From contig NZ_JOFQ01000008.1 in assembly GCF_000718305.1 (NCBI RefSeq), positions 372,001 through 436,000 on the forward strand: a stretch of DNA of 64,000 bases. Reading direction: 5' to 3'. The translations under genes were made by a program, and so were the position numbers. The stretch comes from Streptomyces niger (lineage in GTDB: Bacteria > Actinomycetota > Actinomycetes > Streptomycetales > Streptomycetaceae). The notes beneath the pieces are model-generated. The model was not told the origin of the DNA, did no database searches, and was given only the letters and a program-made list of their open reading frames with translations. Below, piece after piece: positions 18,091 to 26,050 of the stretch (the stretch's first letter is position 1; each line of letters opens with the position of its first letter).

Positions 18091-18774
18091 ATGGCAGATA
18101 ACCCTCGCCCCTCCGACCAGGCACTCCTCGCCCGCCATGTCGAGGGTGACCCCGACGCCTTCGGGGAGATCGTTAGGCGCCACCGTGATCGGCTGTGGGC
18201 GGTGGCGCTGCGCACCCTCGGCGACCGCGAGGAGGCGGCCGACGCCGTGCAGGACGCCCTCGTCTCCGCCTACCGCGCCGCCCACACCTTCCGCGGCCAG
18301 TCAGCCGTGACGACGTGGCTGCACCGCATCACGGTCAATGCCTGCCTGGACCGCGCCCGCAAGGCGGCTTCCCGGCGCACCTCACCGGTTGCCGAGACCG
18401 AGCGGCTGGAGCAGCTCATCGAGCCGCACGAGTCCGCCGCTGGACCCGCCGAGCGACAGGATCTGCACCGCGAACTGCTCAGCGCTCTCCGCACACTGCC
18501 CGCCGAACAGCGCGCGGCCCTCGTCCTGGTCGACATGCAGGGCTACCCCGTCGCCGAGGCCGCCGAGGTGCTTGGCGTCCCCACTGGAACGGTGAAGAGC
18601 CGGTGCGCGCGCGGCCGGGCCCGGCTTCTCCCGATGCTCACCCATCTGCGCGCCGAAGACGGGGATAAGGGCACCTCAGGAGGGGGAAGGAACCGGGCGC
18701 AGGGGACATCCGTCCCACAGACGGCAGGACCGAATGACTCAGGGGCCGTGAAGGGCGGAGGTGGGCGAGCGTGA
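18091..18774 (+). CDS. sigM: ECF RNA polymerase sigma factor SigM
   Basis: 227 aa. Region 2 reads DRLWAVALRTLGDREEAADAVQDALVSAYRAAHTFRG with TTWLHRITVNACLDRAR, and region 4 reads LPAEQRAALVLVDMQGYPVAEAAEVLGVPTGTVKSR. It directs RNA polymerase to stress or envelope promoters. A Gly/Ser-rich tail follows region 4. Its stop overlaps the start of the anti-sigma gene by 4 nt (GTGA), the usual coupling of a sigma/anti-sigma pair. Identification as SigM rests on position next to trxBA and the parAB region. Confidence 0.9.
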   Translation: MADNPRPSDQALLARHVEGDPDAFGEIVRRHRDRLWAVALRTLGDREEAADAVQDALVSAYRAAHTFRGQSAVTTWLHRITVNACLDRARKAASRRTSPVAETERLEQLIEPHESAAGPAERQDLHRELLSALRTLPAEQRAALVLVDMQGYPVAEAAEVLGVPTGTVKSRCARGRARLLPMLTHLRAEDGDKGTSGGGRNRAQGTSVPQTAGPNDSGAVKGGGGRA

Positions 18775-19766
18775 CATCCACGACCGACACGGGCGGGCAT
18801 CCGGAGGTCGCGGAGATCTCTGCGCTCGCGGACGGGTTGCTTTCACCCGGCCGCGCAGTGGAACTCCGCTCGCATCTCGACGACTGTCCGCTGTGTGAGG
18901 ACGTCCACAGCTCGCTGGAGGAGATCCGCGACCTGCTCGGCACCCTGCCGGGACCGGGACGCATGCCGGATGACGTCGTGGGACGGATCGACGCCGCCCT
19001 GGCGGCTGAAGCGCTGCTCGATGCCACGGCCCCGGCGGGTGAGCCGGCCCTGGTACCGGCGGCCGCCGGCGACAGCTCCTGGATCGTCGCCCAGCAATCG
19101 ACGGGTCCGGAGGACATCGGTGTTTCACGTGAAACACCGGAGACCAAGCGCGGCGATGTTTCACGTGAAACCGCGCCGTCCCGCGCAAGGACCAGTTCCG
19201 CCGATCGCCCGGCCGGTTACCCCCGCTCCGCCACGGGCCCCGGGCGGAAGACTCCCGGCACCCGCACGACGCGGGCGCACCGATGGCCCAAGGTGCTCCT
19301 CGGCACAGCAGCCGCGGCGGCCGTACTCGGGATCGGTGGCATCCTTCTGCAGAATGGTTCCGCAAAGCCGACGCACGAGCACGATCCCGGAGTGAACGCC
19401 ACCGAGACGAATACCGGGAACCCGGCTCTCAGCTCCGCGACGCTGGGCAGCCATGTCCGTGATCTGCTCGATCAGCCGCGTCGCAGCAAGGCTCCGGACG
19501 TGGGCACCCAGAGCTCGCCGCAGACCCCGTTGAGGGGCGCGGACGACACGATCCCCTCCTGCGTGAAGAAGGGCCTCGGCCGCCCCGAGAAGCCGCTGGC
19601 TGCGACCCGCGACACCTACCGGGGTAAGACGGCGTACCTCGTCGTACTGCCGCACCCGTCCGATGTCTCCCGGGTCTCTGCTTACGTCGTCTCGGCGTCC
19701 TGCGTCTCGGCGTCGCCGCCCGCTCCGGGGAAGATCCTGCTCAGTGGGGTCTACCCCCGCGACTGA
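18771..19766 (+). CDS. rsmA: Membrane anti-sigma factor (partner of SigM) with two in-frame parS sites
   Basis: 331 aa. The N-terminal anti-sigma domain has the zinc-type motif H-x3-C-x2-C (SHLDDCPLCED) around residues 32-40. A disordered linker follows and carries VSRET twice, from the two parS sites. One membrane helix (VLLGTAAAAAVLGIGGILL) lies near residue 185, with an outside domain of about 125 residues after it. It should hold SigM at the membrane until a signal releases it. GTG 18771 overlaps the sigM stop. The extracytoplasmic part resembles no family I can name. Confidence 0.87.
   Translation: MTSTTDTGGHPEVAEISALADGLLSPGRAVELRSHLDDCPLCEDVHSSLEEIRDLLGTLPGPGRMPDDVVGRIDAALAAEALLDATAPAGEPALVPAAAGDSSWIVAQQSTGPEDIGVSRETPETKRGDVSRETAPSRARTSSADRPAGYPRSATGPGRKTPGTRTTRAHRWPKVLLGTAAAAAVLGIGGILLQNGSAKPTHEHDPGVNATETNTGNPALSSATLGSHVRDLLDQPRRSKAPDVGTQSSPQTPLRGADDTIPSCVKKGLGRPEKPLAATRDTYRGKTAYLVVLPHPSDVSRVSAYVVSASCVSASPPAPGKILLSGVYPRD
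19122..19135. promoter_or_regulatory. parS site inside anti-sigma gene
   Basis: Perfect GTTTCACGTGAAAC, in frame as VSRET in the cytoplasmic linker. Confidence 0.93.
19158..19171. promoter_or_regulatory. parS site inside anti-sigma gene
   Basis: Perfect GTTTCACGTGAAAC, in frame as VSRET, with its centre 36 bp from the previous site; both lie in the disordered linker where insertions are tolerated. Confidence 0.93.
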
Positions 19767-19820
19767 GGTCCGGCCGCCACCACGGGTACGAAGCCGGTAC
19801 GGGAGCGCTGGAGCCCTCCG

Positions 19821-19846
19821 GGAATGCTCGCCCCGTAGGATCCGTT
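19821..19846 (+). promoter_or_regulatory. SigR-type promoter of trxBA
   Basis: GGAAT at 19821-19825, exactly 18 nt, then GTT at 19844-19846: the consensus of the thiol-oxidative-stress sigma factor SigR in Streptomyces, which is known to drive trxBA. Confidence 0.85.
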
Positions 19847-19880
19847 GGGTGGGGTGAGAGTTCCTCCAGCCCACCCAACG
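19843..19880 (+). repeat. Inverted repeat in trxB leader
   Basis: Perfect 11-bp arms CGTTGGGTGGG (19843-19853) and CCCACCCAACG (19870-19880) with a 16-nt loop, covering the -10 element and early leader. It could be an mRNA hairpin or an operator. Confidence 0.6.
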
Positions 19881-19907
19881 CAGTCGGCAGAGACAAGGAA
19901 GACACCC

Positions 19908-20900
19908 GTGAGCGACGTCCGTAACGTGATCATCATCGGCTCCGGGCCTGCGGGCTACACCGCCGCGCTCTACACCGCCCGTGCCTCGCTGAAGCCGCTG
20001 GTGTTCGAGGGCGCCGTCACCGCCGGTGGCGCACTGATGAACACCACCGATGTGGAGAACTTCCCCGGCTTCCGCGACGGGATCATGGGTCCGGACCTGA
20101 TGGACAACATGCGCGCCCAGGCCGAGCGCTTCGGCGCCGAGCTGATCCCGGACGATGTCAGCGCCGTGGACCTCTCCGAGCCGATCAAGACCGTCACGGA
20201 CTCCGCCGGCACCGTGCACCGCGCCCGCGCCGTGATCGTCACCACCGGCTCCCAGCACCGCAAGCTGGGCCTGCCCCGCGAGGACGAGCTCTCGGGCCGT
20301 GGCGTGTCGTGGTGCGCCACCTGTGACGGCTTCTTCTTCAAGGACCAGGACATCGCCGTCATCGGCGGCGGCGACACGGCCATGGAAGAGGCGACCTTCC
20401 TCTCCCGGTTCGCCAAGTCGGTCACCATCGTCCACCGCCGCGACACCCTGCGCGCGTCGAAGGCCATGCAGGAGCGTGCCTTCGCCGACCCGAAGATCAA
20501 GTTCGTGTGGGACAGCGAGGTCGCCGAGATCCACGGTGACAACAAGCTCTCCGGCCTGACCCTGCGCAACGTCCAGACCGGCGACACCTCCGAGCTCCCG
20601 GTCACCGGCCTGTTCATCGCCATCGGCCACGACCCGCGCACGGAGCTGTTCAAGGGCCAGCTGAAGCTGGACGACGAGGGATACCTCAAGGTCGACGCGC
20701 CCAGCACCCACACCAACATCCAGGGCGTCTTCGCCGCCGGCGACGTCGTGGACCACACCTACCGTCAGGCGATCACCGCCGCCGGCACCGGCTGCTCCGC
20801 CGCCCTGGACGCCGAGCGCTTCCTGGCCTCGCTGTCCGACAGCGAGCCGGCCGAGCCCGAGCAGACCCCGGCCGAGCCGGAGCAGACTCCCACCGCCTGA
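19908..20900 (+). CDS. trxB: Thioredoxin-disulfide reductase
   Basis: 330 aa. FAD-binding [10 protein letters not shown] near the N-terminus, NADP-binding [10 protein letters not shown] in the middle, and the redox pair CATC at residues 136-139 mark a low-molecular-weight thioredoxin reductase that passes NADPH electrons to thioredoxin. FAD-contacting [16 protein letters not shown] is present near the C-terminus. An acidic, Pro/Glu-rich tail of about 20 residues extends beyond the family norm. GTG 19908 with AAGGAAG upstream is the chosen start. It forms an operon with trxA 45 bp downstream. Confidence 0.95.
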   Translation: MSDVRNVIIIGSGPAGYTAALYTARASLKPLVFEGAVTAGGALMNTTDVENFPGFRDGIMGPDLMDNMRAQAERFGAELIPDDVSAVDLSEPIKTVTDSAGTVHRARAVIVTTGSQHRKLGLPREDELSGRGVSWCATCDGFFFKDQDIAVIGGGDTAMEEATFLSRFAKSVTIVHRRDTLRASKAMQERAFADPKIKFVWDSEVAEIHGDNKLSGLTLRNVQTGDTSELPVTGLFIAIGHDPRTELFKGQLKLDDEGYLKVDAPSTHTNIQGVFAAGDVVDHTYRQAITAAGTGCSAALDAERFLASLSDSEPAEPEQTPAEPEQTPTA

Positions 20901-20945
20901 ACCTCGCACGACAGCTGTTCACACCCACCCAGTAAGGAGAACGCC

Positions 20946-21272
20946 ATGGCCGGTGCCACGGTGACCGTGACGGACGACAACTTCGAAGAGGTCGTCCTCA
21001 AGAGCGACAAGCCTGTACTCGTCGACTTCTGGGCCACCTGGTGCGGCCCGTGCCGCCAGGTTGCCCCCTCCCTGGAGAAGATCGCCGAGGAGCACGAGGA
21101 GATCGTCATCGCCAAGCTCAACACCGACGAGAACCCCGCGACCACCGCCAAGTACGGCGTCATGTCCATCCCGACCATGAACGTCTACCAGGGTGGCGAG
21201 GTCGTGAAGACCATCGTCGGCGCCAAGCCCAAGGCTGCGATCGAGCGGGACCTGGCGGACTACCTCGCCTGA
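20946..21272 (+). CDS. trxA: Thioredoxin
   Basis: 108 aa, full family length, with the active site WCGPC at residues 32-36 and the cis-proline loop MSIPTM. It reduces protein disulfides in the cytoplasm and is re-reduced by TrxB from the gene before it. AAGGAG lies just ahead of the ATG. A parS site and terminator follow within 55 bp. Confidence 0.97.
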   Translation: MAGATVTVTDDNFEEVVLKSDKPVLVDFWATWCGPCRQVAPSLEKIAEEHEEIVIAKLNTDENPATTAKYGVMSIPTMNVYQGGEVVKTIVGAKPKAAIERDLADYLA

Positions 21273-21284
21273 TCACCGCGCGCT

Positions 21285-21298
21285 GTTTCACGTGAAAC
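21285..21298. promoter_or_regulatory. parS site, overlapping a terminator
   Basis: Perfect GTTTCACGTGAAAC, intergenic. Its last four bases are also the first bases of the trxA terminator stem. Confidence 0.93.
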
Positions 21299-21326
21299 GG
21301 GCCCGCCCTCCGGGGCGGGCCCGTTT
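21295..21326. terminator. Bidirectional terminator trxA / GNAT gene
   Basis: Perfect 14-bp stem (21295-21308 with 21313-21326) and 4-nt loop between convergent genes; the arm ends in TTT on the plus strand. Confidence 0.88.
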
Positions 21327-21336
21327 CGCTGTTCTC

Positions 21337-21954
21337 CTACAGAGGCCTCAGCACGGGTTCCTTCTGAACCGCTCCCAGCAGCCGGTCCAGCGCGAGCTCC
21401 ACGTCTTCCTTCCACGACAGCGTCGTGCGGAGCTCCAGGCGCAACCGCGGATAGCGCGGGTGCGGCCGTACCGTTTTGAAGCCCACCGCCAGCAGATGGT
21501 CGGCGGGCAGCACACACGCCGGCTCCGTCCACTTCGCGTCGCCGAACGCCTCGATGGCCTTGAACCCCCGGCGCAGCAGATCCTTTGCGACCGTCTGAAC
21601 CATGACCCGGCCCAGCCCCTGACCCTGGTAGCCAGGGATGAGCCAGGCCGTCATCAGCTGCACGGCGTCGGGGGAGACGGGGCTCGTCGGAAAAGCCGTG
21701 GAGCGCGGCACGTAGGCCGGAGGCGCGTACAACACGAAGCCGACCGGGACCTCGTCCACGTAGACGACCCGCCCGCAGGACCCCCACTCCAGGAGCACGG
21801 CCGAGATCCAGGCTTCCTTCTCCAGCTCGGGTCGGCCGCCTTTTACCGCGGCTTCGCCGCTGACGGGGTCGAGCTCCCAGAAAACACACGAGCGGCAGCG
21901 CTTGGGGACATCCGGAAGGTTGTCCAGCGTGAGCGGTACGAGCCGACGCCCCAT
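21337..21954 (-). CDS. GNAT-family N-acetyltransferase
   Basis: 205 aa. The acetyl-CoA loop reads LIPGYQGQGLGRVMVQTVAKDLLRRG, a clear GNAT motif A, with VPVGFVLYAPPAYVP before it. The N-terminal [10 protein letters not shown] has a Cys pair. The acceptor substrate is unknown; the gene is a steady neighbour of parB in streptomycetes. ATG 21954 is supported by the conserved N-terminus [18 protein letters not shown]. It overlaps the 3' part of the small upstream frame by 112 bp, which is unusual. Confidence 0.88.
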   Translation of the reverse strand: MGRRLVPLTLDNLPDVPKRCRSCVFWELDPVSGEAAVKGGRPELEKEAWISAVLLEWGSCGRVVYVDEVPVGFVLYAPPAYVPRSTAFPTSPVSPDAVQLMTAWLIPGYQGQGLGRVMVQTVAKDLLRRGFKAIEAFGDAKWTEPACVLPADHLLAVGFKTVRPHPRYPRLRLELRTTLSWKEDVELALDRLLGAVQKEPVLRPL

Positions 21955-22100
21955 GAAGCCAGGTCCTCACTTCCCTCGCCCACCGCACCTCCCGGTACGG
22001 TCAGCGGAACGCGCTCACTGAGCAGCCCACCGACGAAACCGCCGACTGCGCCCAGACCGAACCCCGCCGCCATCAATCCGGTGCGGCTCACCGATCGCAT
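21843..22100 (-). CDS. Small hypothetical membrane protein, possibly translationally coupled to the GNAT gene
   Basis: 85 aa beginning [30 protein letters not shown], with one Gly-rich hydrophobic helix. The strong ribosome site GAGGAGAGG just before ATG 22100 supports real translation. The last 37 codons overlap the GNAT gene in another frame, so the natural end could be earlier if there is a sequence error. Because an assembly artefact lies only 114 bp upstream, its context is unreliable. I do not recognise the family. Confidence 0.45.
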   Translation of the reverse strand: MRSVSRTGLMAAGFGLGAVGGFVGGLLSERVPLTVPGGAVGEGSEDLASWGVGSYRSRWTTFRMSPSAAARVFSGSSTPSAAKPR

Positions 22101-22213
22101 GGCCTCTCCTCGTCGTGAGGTGACTCCGAGTGGATGCGTGCCATACCCGAACGCATCGTAACCGGGACACATGGAACGGGGTACCGCGCAAAGGCAAAGG
22201 GCGGGTCGTGTTC

Positions 22214-22274
22214 CTGTCTCTTATACACATCTGACGCTGCCGACGAAGGCTTAGGTGTAGATCTCGGTGGTCGC
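22214..22274. other. Illumina Nextera adapter contamination (assembly artefact)
   Basis: 22214-22232 is the Tn5 mosaic end CTGTCTCTTATACACATCT; 22233-22246 is the rest of the read-1 adapter (GACGCTGCCGACGA); 22247-22254 is an 8-nt index AGGCTTAG, the reverse complement of CTAAGCCT, an i5 index; 22255-22274 is the first 20 nt of reverse-complemented P5. The order and spacing match a Nextera library end exactly. It is not chromosomal DNA. Confidence 0.98.
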
Positions 22275-23116
22275 GACCCCATGAGCGTCACGATCTCCTC
22301 GACCGCCCGGACGGAGAGCCCCTCGGCCACGATGCGGTGCGCCAGCCGGTCCTGCTCCTCGGAGTCCTCCACGGCCAACAGCGCCCGCGCATGACCGGCC
22401 GAGAGCACTCCTGCGGCGACTCGTCGCCGCACCGGCAGCGAGAGCTTCAGCAGCCGCAGCGTGTTGGAGATCTGCGAACGCGACCGACCGATCCGGTCCG
22501 CCAGCTCGTCGTGCGTGCAGTTGAAGTCCTTCAGCAGCTGGTCGTAGGCCGCAGCCTCCTCCAGCGGGTTCAGCTGAGCCCGGTGGAGGTTCTCCAGCAG
22601 CGCGTCCAGGAGGAGCTTCTCGTCATCCGTCGCCCGGACGATCGCCGGGATCTTCTCCAGGCCGGCCTCACGACAGGCCCGCCAGCGGCGTTCGCCCATG
22701 ATGAGCTCATACCGCTTCGGACCGATCCGCCGTACGACGACCGGCTGGAGCAGGCCCACCTCCTGAATAGAGGTGATCAGCTCCGCCAGGGCGTCCTCGT
22801 CGAACACCTCACGTGGCTGACGCGGATTGGGTGTGATCGTGTCGAGCGGCAGCTCGGCGAAGTGCGCTCCGGCGACCTCGGCCTCCTGGGCCTCCGCCAC
22901 CGGCTCCGCCGGTGCCTCTGTTTCACGTGAAACGGAGGCGTCCGGGATCGCCGCCACCTTCGCCGCGGCCACGCCTCGCTCCTGCGTTATGACCGGCACC
23001 GCCGACGGTGACGTGGTCCCCCGGCCCACCGCGGGGCCGGCATTGTCCGAACCCTGCGGTGCCGCGGGGATCAGCGCACCGAGCCCGCGGCCCAGTCCTC
23101 TACGTCGTTCGCTCAC
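22275..23116 (-). pseudogene. parB: Chromosome-partitioning protein ParB, 3' end lost at the adapter junction
   Basis: About 281 genuine residues remain. They include the N-terminal [13 protein letters not shown] box, the CTP/parS-loading motif [12 protein letters not shown] at 141-152 and the helix-turn-helix [23 protein letters not shown] near 203-225. After VTLMGS the frame runs into adapter sequence and unrelated DNA to a stop at 22088, so the C-terminal dimerisation domain is absent here. ParB binds parS and spreads as a CTP-dependent clamp. GTG 23116 overlaps the parA stop by 4 nt. A parS site is translated as VSRET at 62-66. The break is almost certainly technical, not a mutation. Confidence 0.95.
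22920..22933. promoter_or_regulatory. parS site inside parB
   Basis: Perfect GTTTCACGTGAAAC, in frame as VSRET in the variable linker of ParB. Confidence 0.93.
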
Positions 23117-24105
23117 TGATTCCCCTCCGACATGCTGTGCTGTGATTCATAGGTCACGCTGAGCCCCTGGCCCGCCGTCCCCGACACCCCGCGCAGCGCG
23201 ATCTCTCGCGCCGCTTCGAGGTAGGACAGCGACCCGCTGGAGCCCGGATCATAGGTGAGCACCGTCTGCCCGTAGCTCGGCGCCTCGGAAATGCGCACTG
23301 AGCGGGGAATGCTGGTTCTCAGTACCTCGCTGCCGAAGTGACTGCGCACCTCGTCGGCCACCTGGGAGGCGAGCCGGGTGCGCCCGTCGTACATGGTCAG
23401 CAGGATCGTCGAGACGTGCAGCTTGGGGTTCAGGTGGCCACGGACCAGGTCCACGTTCCGCAGCAGCTGGCCCAGGCCCTCCAGCGCGTAGTACTCGCAC
23501 TGGATCGGGATCAGCACCTCGGCGCCTGCCACCAGGGCGTTGACCGTGAGCAGGCCGAGCGAGGGCGGGCAGTCGATGAGGATGTAGTCCAGCGGCTGTT
23601 CATAGGCCTTGATCGCCCGGTCCAGCCGGCTTTCCCGCGCCACCAGCGAGACCAGTTCGATCTCCGCGCCGGCCAGGTCGATCGTGGCGGGCGCACAGAA
23701 CAAGCCCTCCACGTCCGGCACCGGCTGCACCACGTCGGAGAGTGGCCTGCTGTCCACCAGCACGTCATAGATGGAGGGAACCTCGGAATGGTGATCGATC
23801 CCCAGGGCCGTCGAGGCGTTGCCCTGCGGGTCCAGGTCGACCACCAGCACTCGCGCCCCGTGCAGGGCGAGTGAGGCAGCCAGGTTCACGGTGGTCGTGG
23901 TCTTACCGACCCCGCCCTTCTGGTTGGCCACCACCATGACCCGTGTCTGCTCGGGGCGTGGAAGCCCCTCTCCCGCACGGCCCAGCGCCTGGACTGCCAA
24001 CTGAGCAGCACGACCGATCGGGGTGTCGTCCATGGGGGGCGGCGTTTCACGTGAAACGTCGTCCCCGAGCGACTCGCTACGGGGACCGGGGACCGGATCG
24101 GTCAT
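23113..24105 (-). CDS. parA: Chromosome-partitioning ATPase ParA
   Basis: 330 aa from ATG 24105. The deviant Walker A motif KGGVGKTT lies at 63-70, followed by [15 protein letters not shown] and [15 protein letters not shown], all diagnostic of ParA/Soj ATPases. It polymerises on DNA and, with ParB, positions origins in sporulating hyphae. Homologues begin near [11 protein letters not shown] (24033), but that ATG has no ribosome site; 24105 has GCGGGA upstream, and the frame stays open much further, to 24564. The true N-terminus is therefore uncertain. The N-terminal extension includes a translated parS site. It is co-transcribed with parB. Confidence 0.93.
   Translation of the reverse strand: MTDPVPGPRSESLGDDVSRETPPPMDDTPIGRAAQLAVQALGRAGEGLPRPEQTRVMVVANQKGGVGKTTTTVNLAASLALHGARVLVVDLDPQGNASTALGIDHHSEVPSIYDVLVDSRPLSDVVQPVPDVEGLFCAPATIDLAGAEIELVSLVARESRLDRAIKAYEQPLDYILIDCPPSLGLLTVNALVAGAEVLIPIQCEYYALEGLGQLLRNVDLVRGHLNPKLHVSTILLTMYDGRTRLASQVADEVRSHFGSEVLRTSIPRSVRISEAPSYGQTVLTYDPGSSGSLSYLEAAREIALRGVSGTAGQGLSVTYESQHSMSEGNQ
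24044..24057. promoter_or_regulatory. parS site near parA start
   Basis: Perfect GTTTCACGTGAAAC; it lies within the called N-terminal extension of ParA (VSRET), 11 bp before the inner ATG at 24033. Confidence 0.93.
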
Positions 24106-24606
24106 CGGTCCCGCGATGTTGGCGTCGGACCGCAAGGATTCACTCTCCTCGACTTCAGGCTCGCAATGCTCAGAGCCTGCCATGGTTTCGGTGTCGTGAA
24201 CCAGGGAGGCCCTTCCGTCTGTGGATGAATCCTCCTCTGTGGATACATCCGTGACCCGACCGGGTCGGTGGCCTCGCGGTGCGGCAGCCGCACGGCCTCG
24301 GCTGATGATTCCATGCAGCAGGGAGCGACGTTTCACGTGAAACACGATGCCAGCGCCGTGTCCCATTCCCCCGCGACACTCCGGCTTATGTCGTTTTGGT
24401 GGTTTGTATGGAGCACGCGCCTGGCTGGAACGAGGGACATCCCATCCTTCCACCGGTAAGCGCGACTCATTATCGGCCGAGAGGTGCTGCACCGGTGGCC
24501 GCAACTGACCCAAGGCCGCCTCCCGCAAGCCGCTCCACCTCCTGCGTCCGGACGTCTGCTTCACGAAGTCTCCGTGAGCGACGTCTCAGGCTGAGGCACA
24601 GGTCAG
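24106..24606. other. Intergenic region upstream of parA
   Basis: About 500 bp between the rsmG terminator and parA. It contains a parS site (24330-24343) and two DnaA-box-like 9-mers in tandem on the minus strand: 24220-24228 (TCATCCACA) and 24238-24246 (GTATCCACA). It should hold the parAB promoters. The parA frame is open through it, so part may be coding if ParA starts upstream. Confidence 0.6.
24330..24343. promoter_or_regulatory. parS site upstream of parA
   Basis: Perfect GTTTCACGTGAAAC in the parA promoter region, suited to ParB feedback on its own operon. Confidence 0.93.
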
Positions 24607-24647
24607 GAAACGAGCGGTGACCGCCAGAGGCGGTCACCGCTCGTTTC
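24607..24647 (-). terminator. rsmG terminator
   Basis: Perfect 19-bp stem (24607-24625 with 24629-24647) and 3-nt loop, 27 bp beyond the rsmG stop on the minus strand. Confidence 0.9.
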
Positions 24648-24673
24648 GTTCTCGCCGACCTGGCCCAGGTGGG

Positions 24674-25399
24674 TCAGCGTCGCCGTCCCCTGGCAGGCCG
24701 GTTGGCGCGGTTCGCCTTGGCACGCTTGGCCGCGAAGCGGACGCCGCCGGGGCTTTCCCCCACCTCCACGCGGACGACCGTGGACATCGGGTCCACCACA
24801 CCCTCGCCGACGTGCACGACGGACGTCTCCACGACGCCGAGCTTGCTGAGCGCCGCTCGGGCACCCTTCAGCTCCTCCTCCGCGGTGTCGCCTTTGAGCG
24901 CCAGCATCTCGCCGTACGGCCGCAGCAGCGGCACGCCCCAGCCGGCCAGCCGGTCCAGCGGCGCCACCGCACGCGCGGTCACCACATGCACCTGAGGGAT
25001 CTTGCCCATGACCTCTTCGGCCCGGCCTCGCACCACGGTTACATGGTCCAGGCCCAGCAGCTCCACGACCTCCTGAAGGAAGTTCGTGCGCCGCAGCAGG
25101 GGTTCCAGCAGCGTGATATTCAGGTCCGGGCGTACCAGTGCCAGGGGGATGCCCGGAAGGCCCGCACCCGAGCCCACGTCGCACACCGAGACGCCCTCAG
25201 GGACCACCTCGGAGAGCACCGCGCAATTCAGCAGGTGCCGCTCCCACAGCCGCGGCACCTCACGCGGACCGATCAGCCCGCGCCGTACGCCCGCGTCGGC
25301 GAGCAGCTCGCCGTACCGTACGGCCTCCGGGAAGCGCTCACCGAACATCTCCCGCGCCGCCTCAGGCGCCGGGGGAAGCTCCGCCGCTGACTCCGTCAC
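24674..25399 (-). CDS. rsmG: 16S rRNA (guanine527-N7)-methyltransferase RsmG (GidB)
   Basis: 241 aa. The SAM-binding motif VCDVGSGAGLPGIPLAL and the block EPLLRRTNFLQEVVELLGL identify RsmG, which methylates G527 of 16S rRNA; its loss gives low-level streptomycin resistance in Streptomyces. GTG 25399 is chosen because GAAGGG precedes it and homologues start with a similar short acidic segment. The last residues are basic (RAKANRANRPARGRRR). A hairpin separates it from jag. Confidence 0.93.
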   Translation of the reverse strand: MTESAAELPPAPEAAREMFGERFPEAVRYGELLADAGVRRGLIGPREVPRLWERHLLNCAVLSEVVPEGVSVCDVGSGAGLPGIPLALVRPDLNITLLEPLLRRTNFLQEVVELLGLDHVTVVRGRAEEVMGKIPQVHVVTARAVAPLDRLAGWGVPLLRPYGEMLALKGDTAEEELKGARAALSKLGVVETSVVHVGEGVVDPMSTVVRVEVGESPGGVRFAAKRAKANRANRPARGRRR

Positions 25400-25479
25400 G
25401 GTTACCGCCCTTCCTCTGAACTGCTGATACTGCCGGTGCCCGGTCGGATGCCGGTCCAAGCAGAAGGCTGACAAGACAT

Positions 25480-25505
25480 GGCCCCGCCTGCGAACAGACG
25501 GGGCC
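25480..25505 (-). terminator. Hairpin between jag and rsmG
   Basis: GGCCCCG paired with CGGGGCC, with an inner CTG-CGAA-CAG stem-loop, 26 bp past the jag stop. It probably ends the rpmH-rnpA-yidD-yidC-jag transcript. Confidence 0.7.
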
Positions 25506-25531
25506 ACAAGACACGCGCGAGCGCCGGCGGA

Positions 25532-26038
25532 TCAGGCCGGAAGCACGACGACCCGACGCTGGGGCTCCTCGCCCTCCGACTCGCTGCGCAGCCCGGCCGC
25601 CGCGACGGCGTCGTGCACCACCTTGCGCTCGAACGGCGTCATCGCCTTCAGCTTCACCGGCTCGCCCGAGGTCTTCGCCTCCTGGGCCGCCTTGGCGCCC
25701 AGCTCAGCGAGCTCCTCCCGCTTGCGGGCGCGGTAGCCGGCGATGTCCAGCATCAGACGGCTGCGGTCACCGGTCTCCCGGTGCACCGCCAGCCGGGTCA
25801 GCTCCTGGAGCGCCTCCAGCACCTCGCCGTCCCGGCCGACCAGCTTCTGCAGGTCACGGCTGGTGGAGTCGCTGATGATCGACACCGCGGCACGGTCGGC
25901 CTCGACGTCCATGTCGATGTCACCGTCGAGGTCCGCGATGTCCAGCAGGCCCTCGAGGTAGTCGGCCGCGATCTCGCCCTCCTGCTCCAGCCGGGACAGG
26001 GTGTCGGTGCCCTCGGCGGCAGGGGTCGTGTCCGTCAC
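25532..26038 (-). CDS. jag: Jag/KhpB-type RNA-binding protein (KH and R3H domains)
   Basis: 168 aa. An acidic N-terminus is followed by a KH domain with the loop LVGRDGEVLEALQELTRLAV near residues 66-85 and an R3H domain with AMTPFERKVVHDAVA near 132-146. Such proteins bind RNA and in other bacteria influence cell division and wall synthesis. GTG 26038 is the start; the gene lies 12 bp after yidC in the conserved rpmH-rnpA-yidD-yidC-jag operon. The Jag N-terminal domain of Firmicutes proteins is absent, as is usual in actinobacteria. Confidence 0.9.
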   Translation of the reverse strand: MTDTTPAAEGTDTLSRLEQEGEIAADYLEGLLDIADLDGDIDMDVEADRAAVSIISDSTSRDLQKLVGRDGEVLEALQELTRLAVHRETGDRSRLMLDIAGYRARKREELAELGAKAAQEAKTSGEPVKLKAMTPFERKVVHDAVAAAGLRSESEGEEPQRRVVVLPA

Positions 26039-26050
26039 GAAGAACTCCTT

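Noticed and set aside
17916..18101. A 61-codon frame before sigM
   Set aside because: No ribosome site, no recognisable sequence, and it overlaps the sigM start.
22015..22230. A minus-strand frame starting MCIRDR
   Set aside because: Its start is made of adapter sequence; MCIRDR is a known product of translated Nextera ends.
22088..22274. Apparent ParB C-terminus after VTLMGS
   Set aside because: It is coded by adapter and unrelated DNA and has no ParB likeness.
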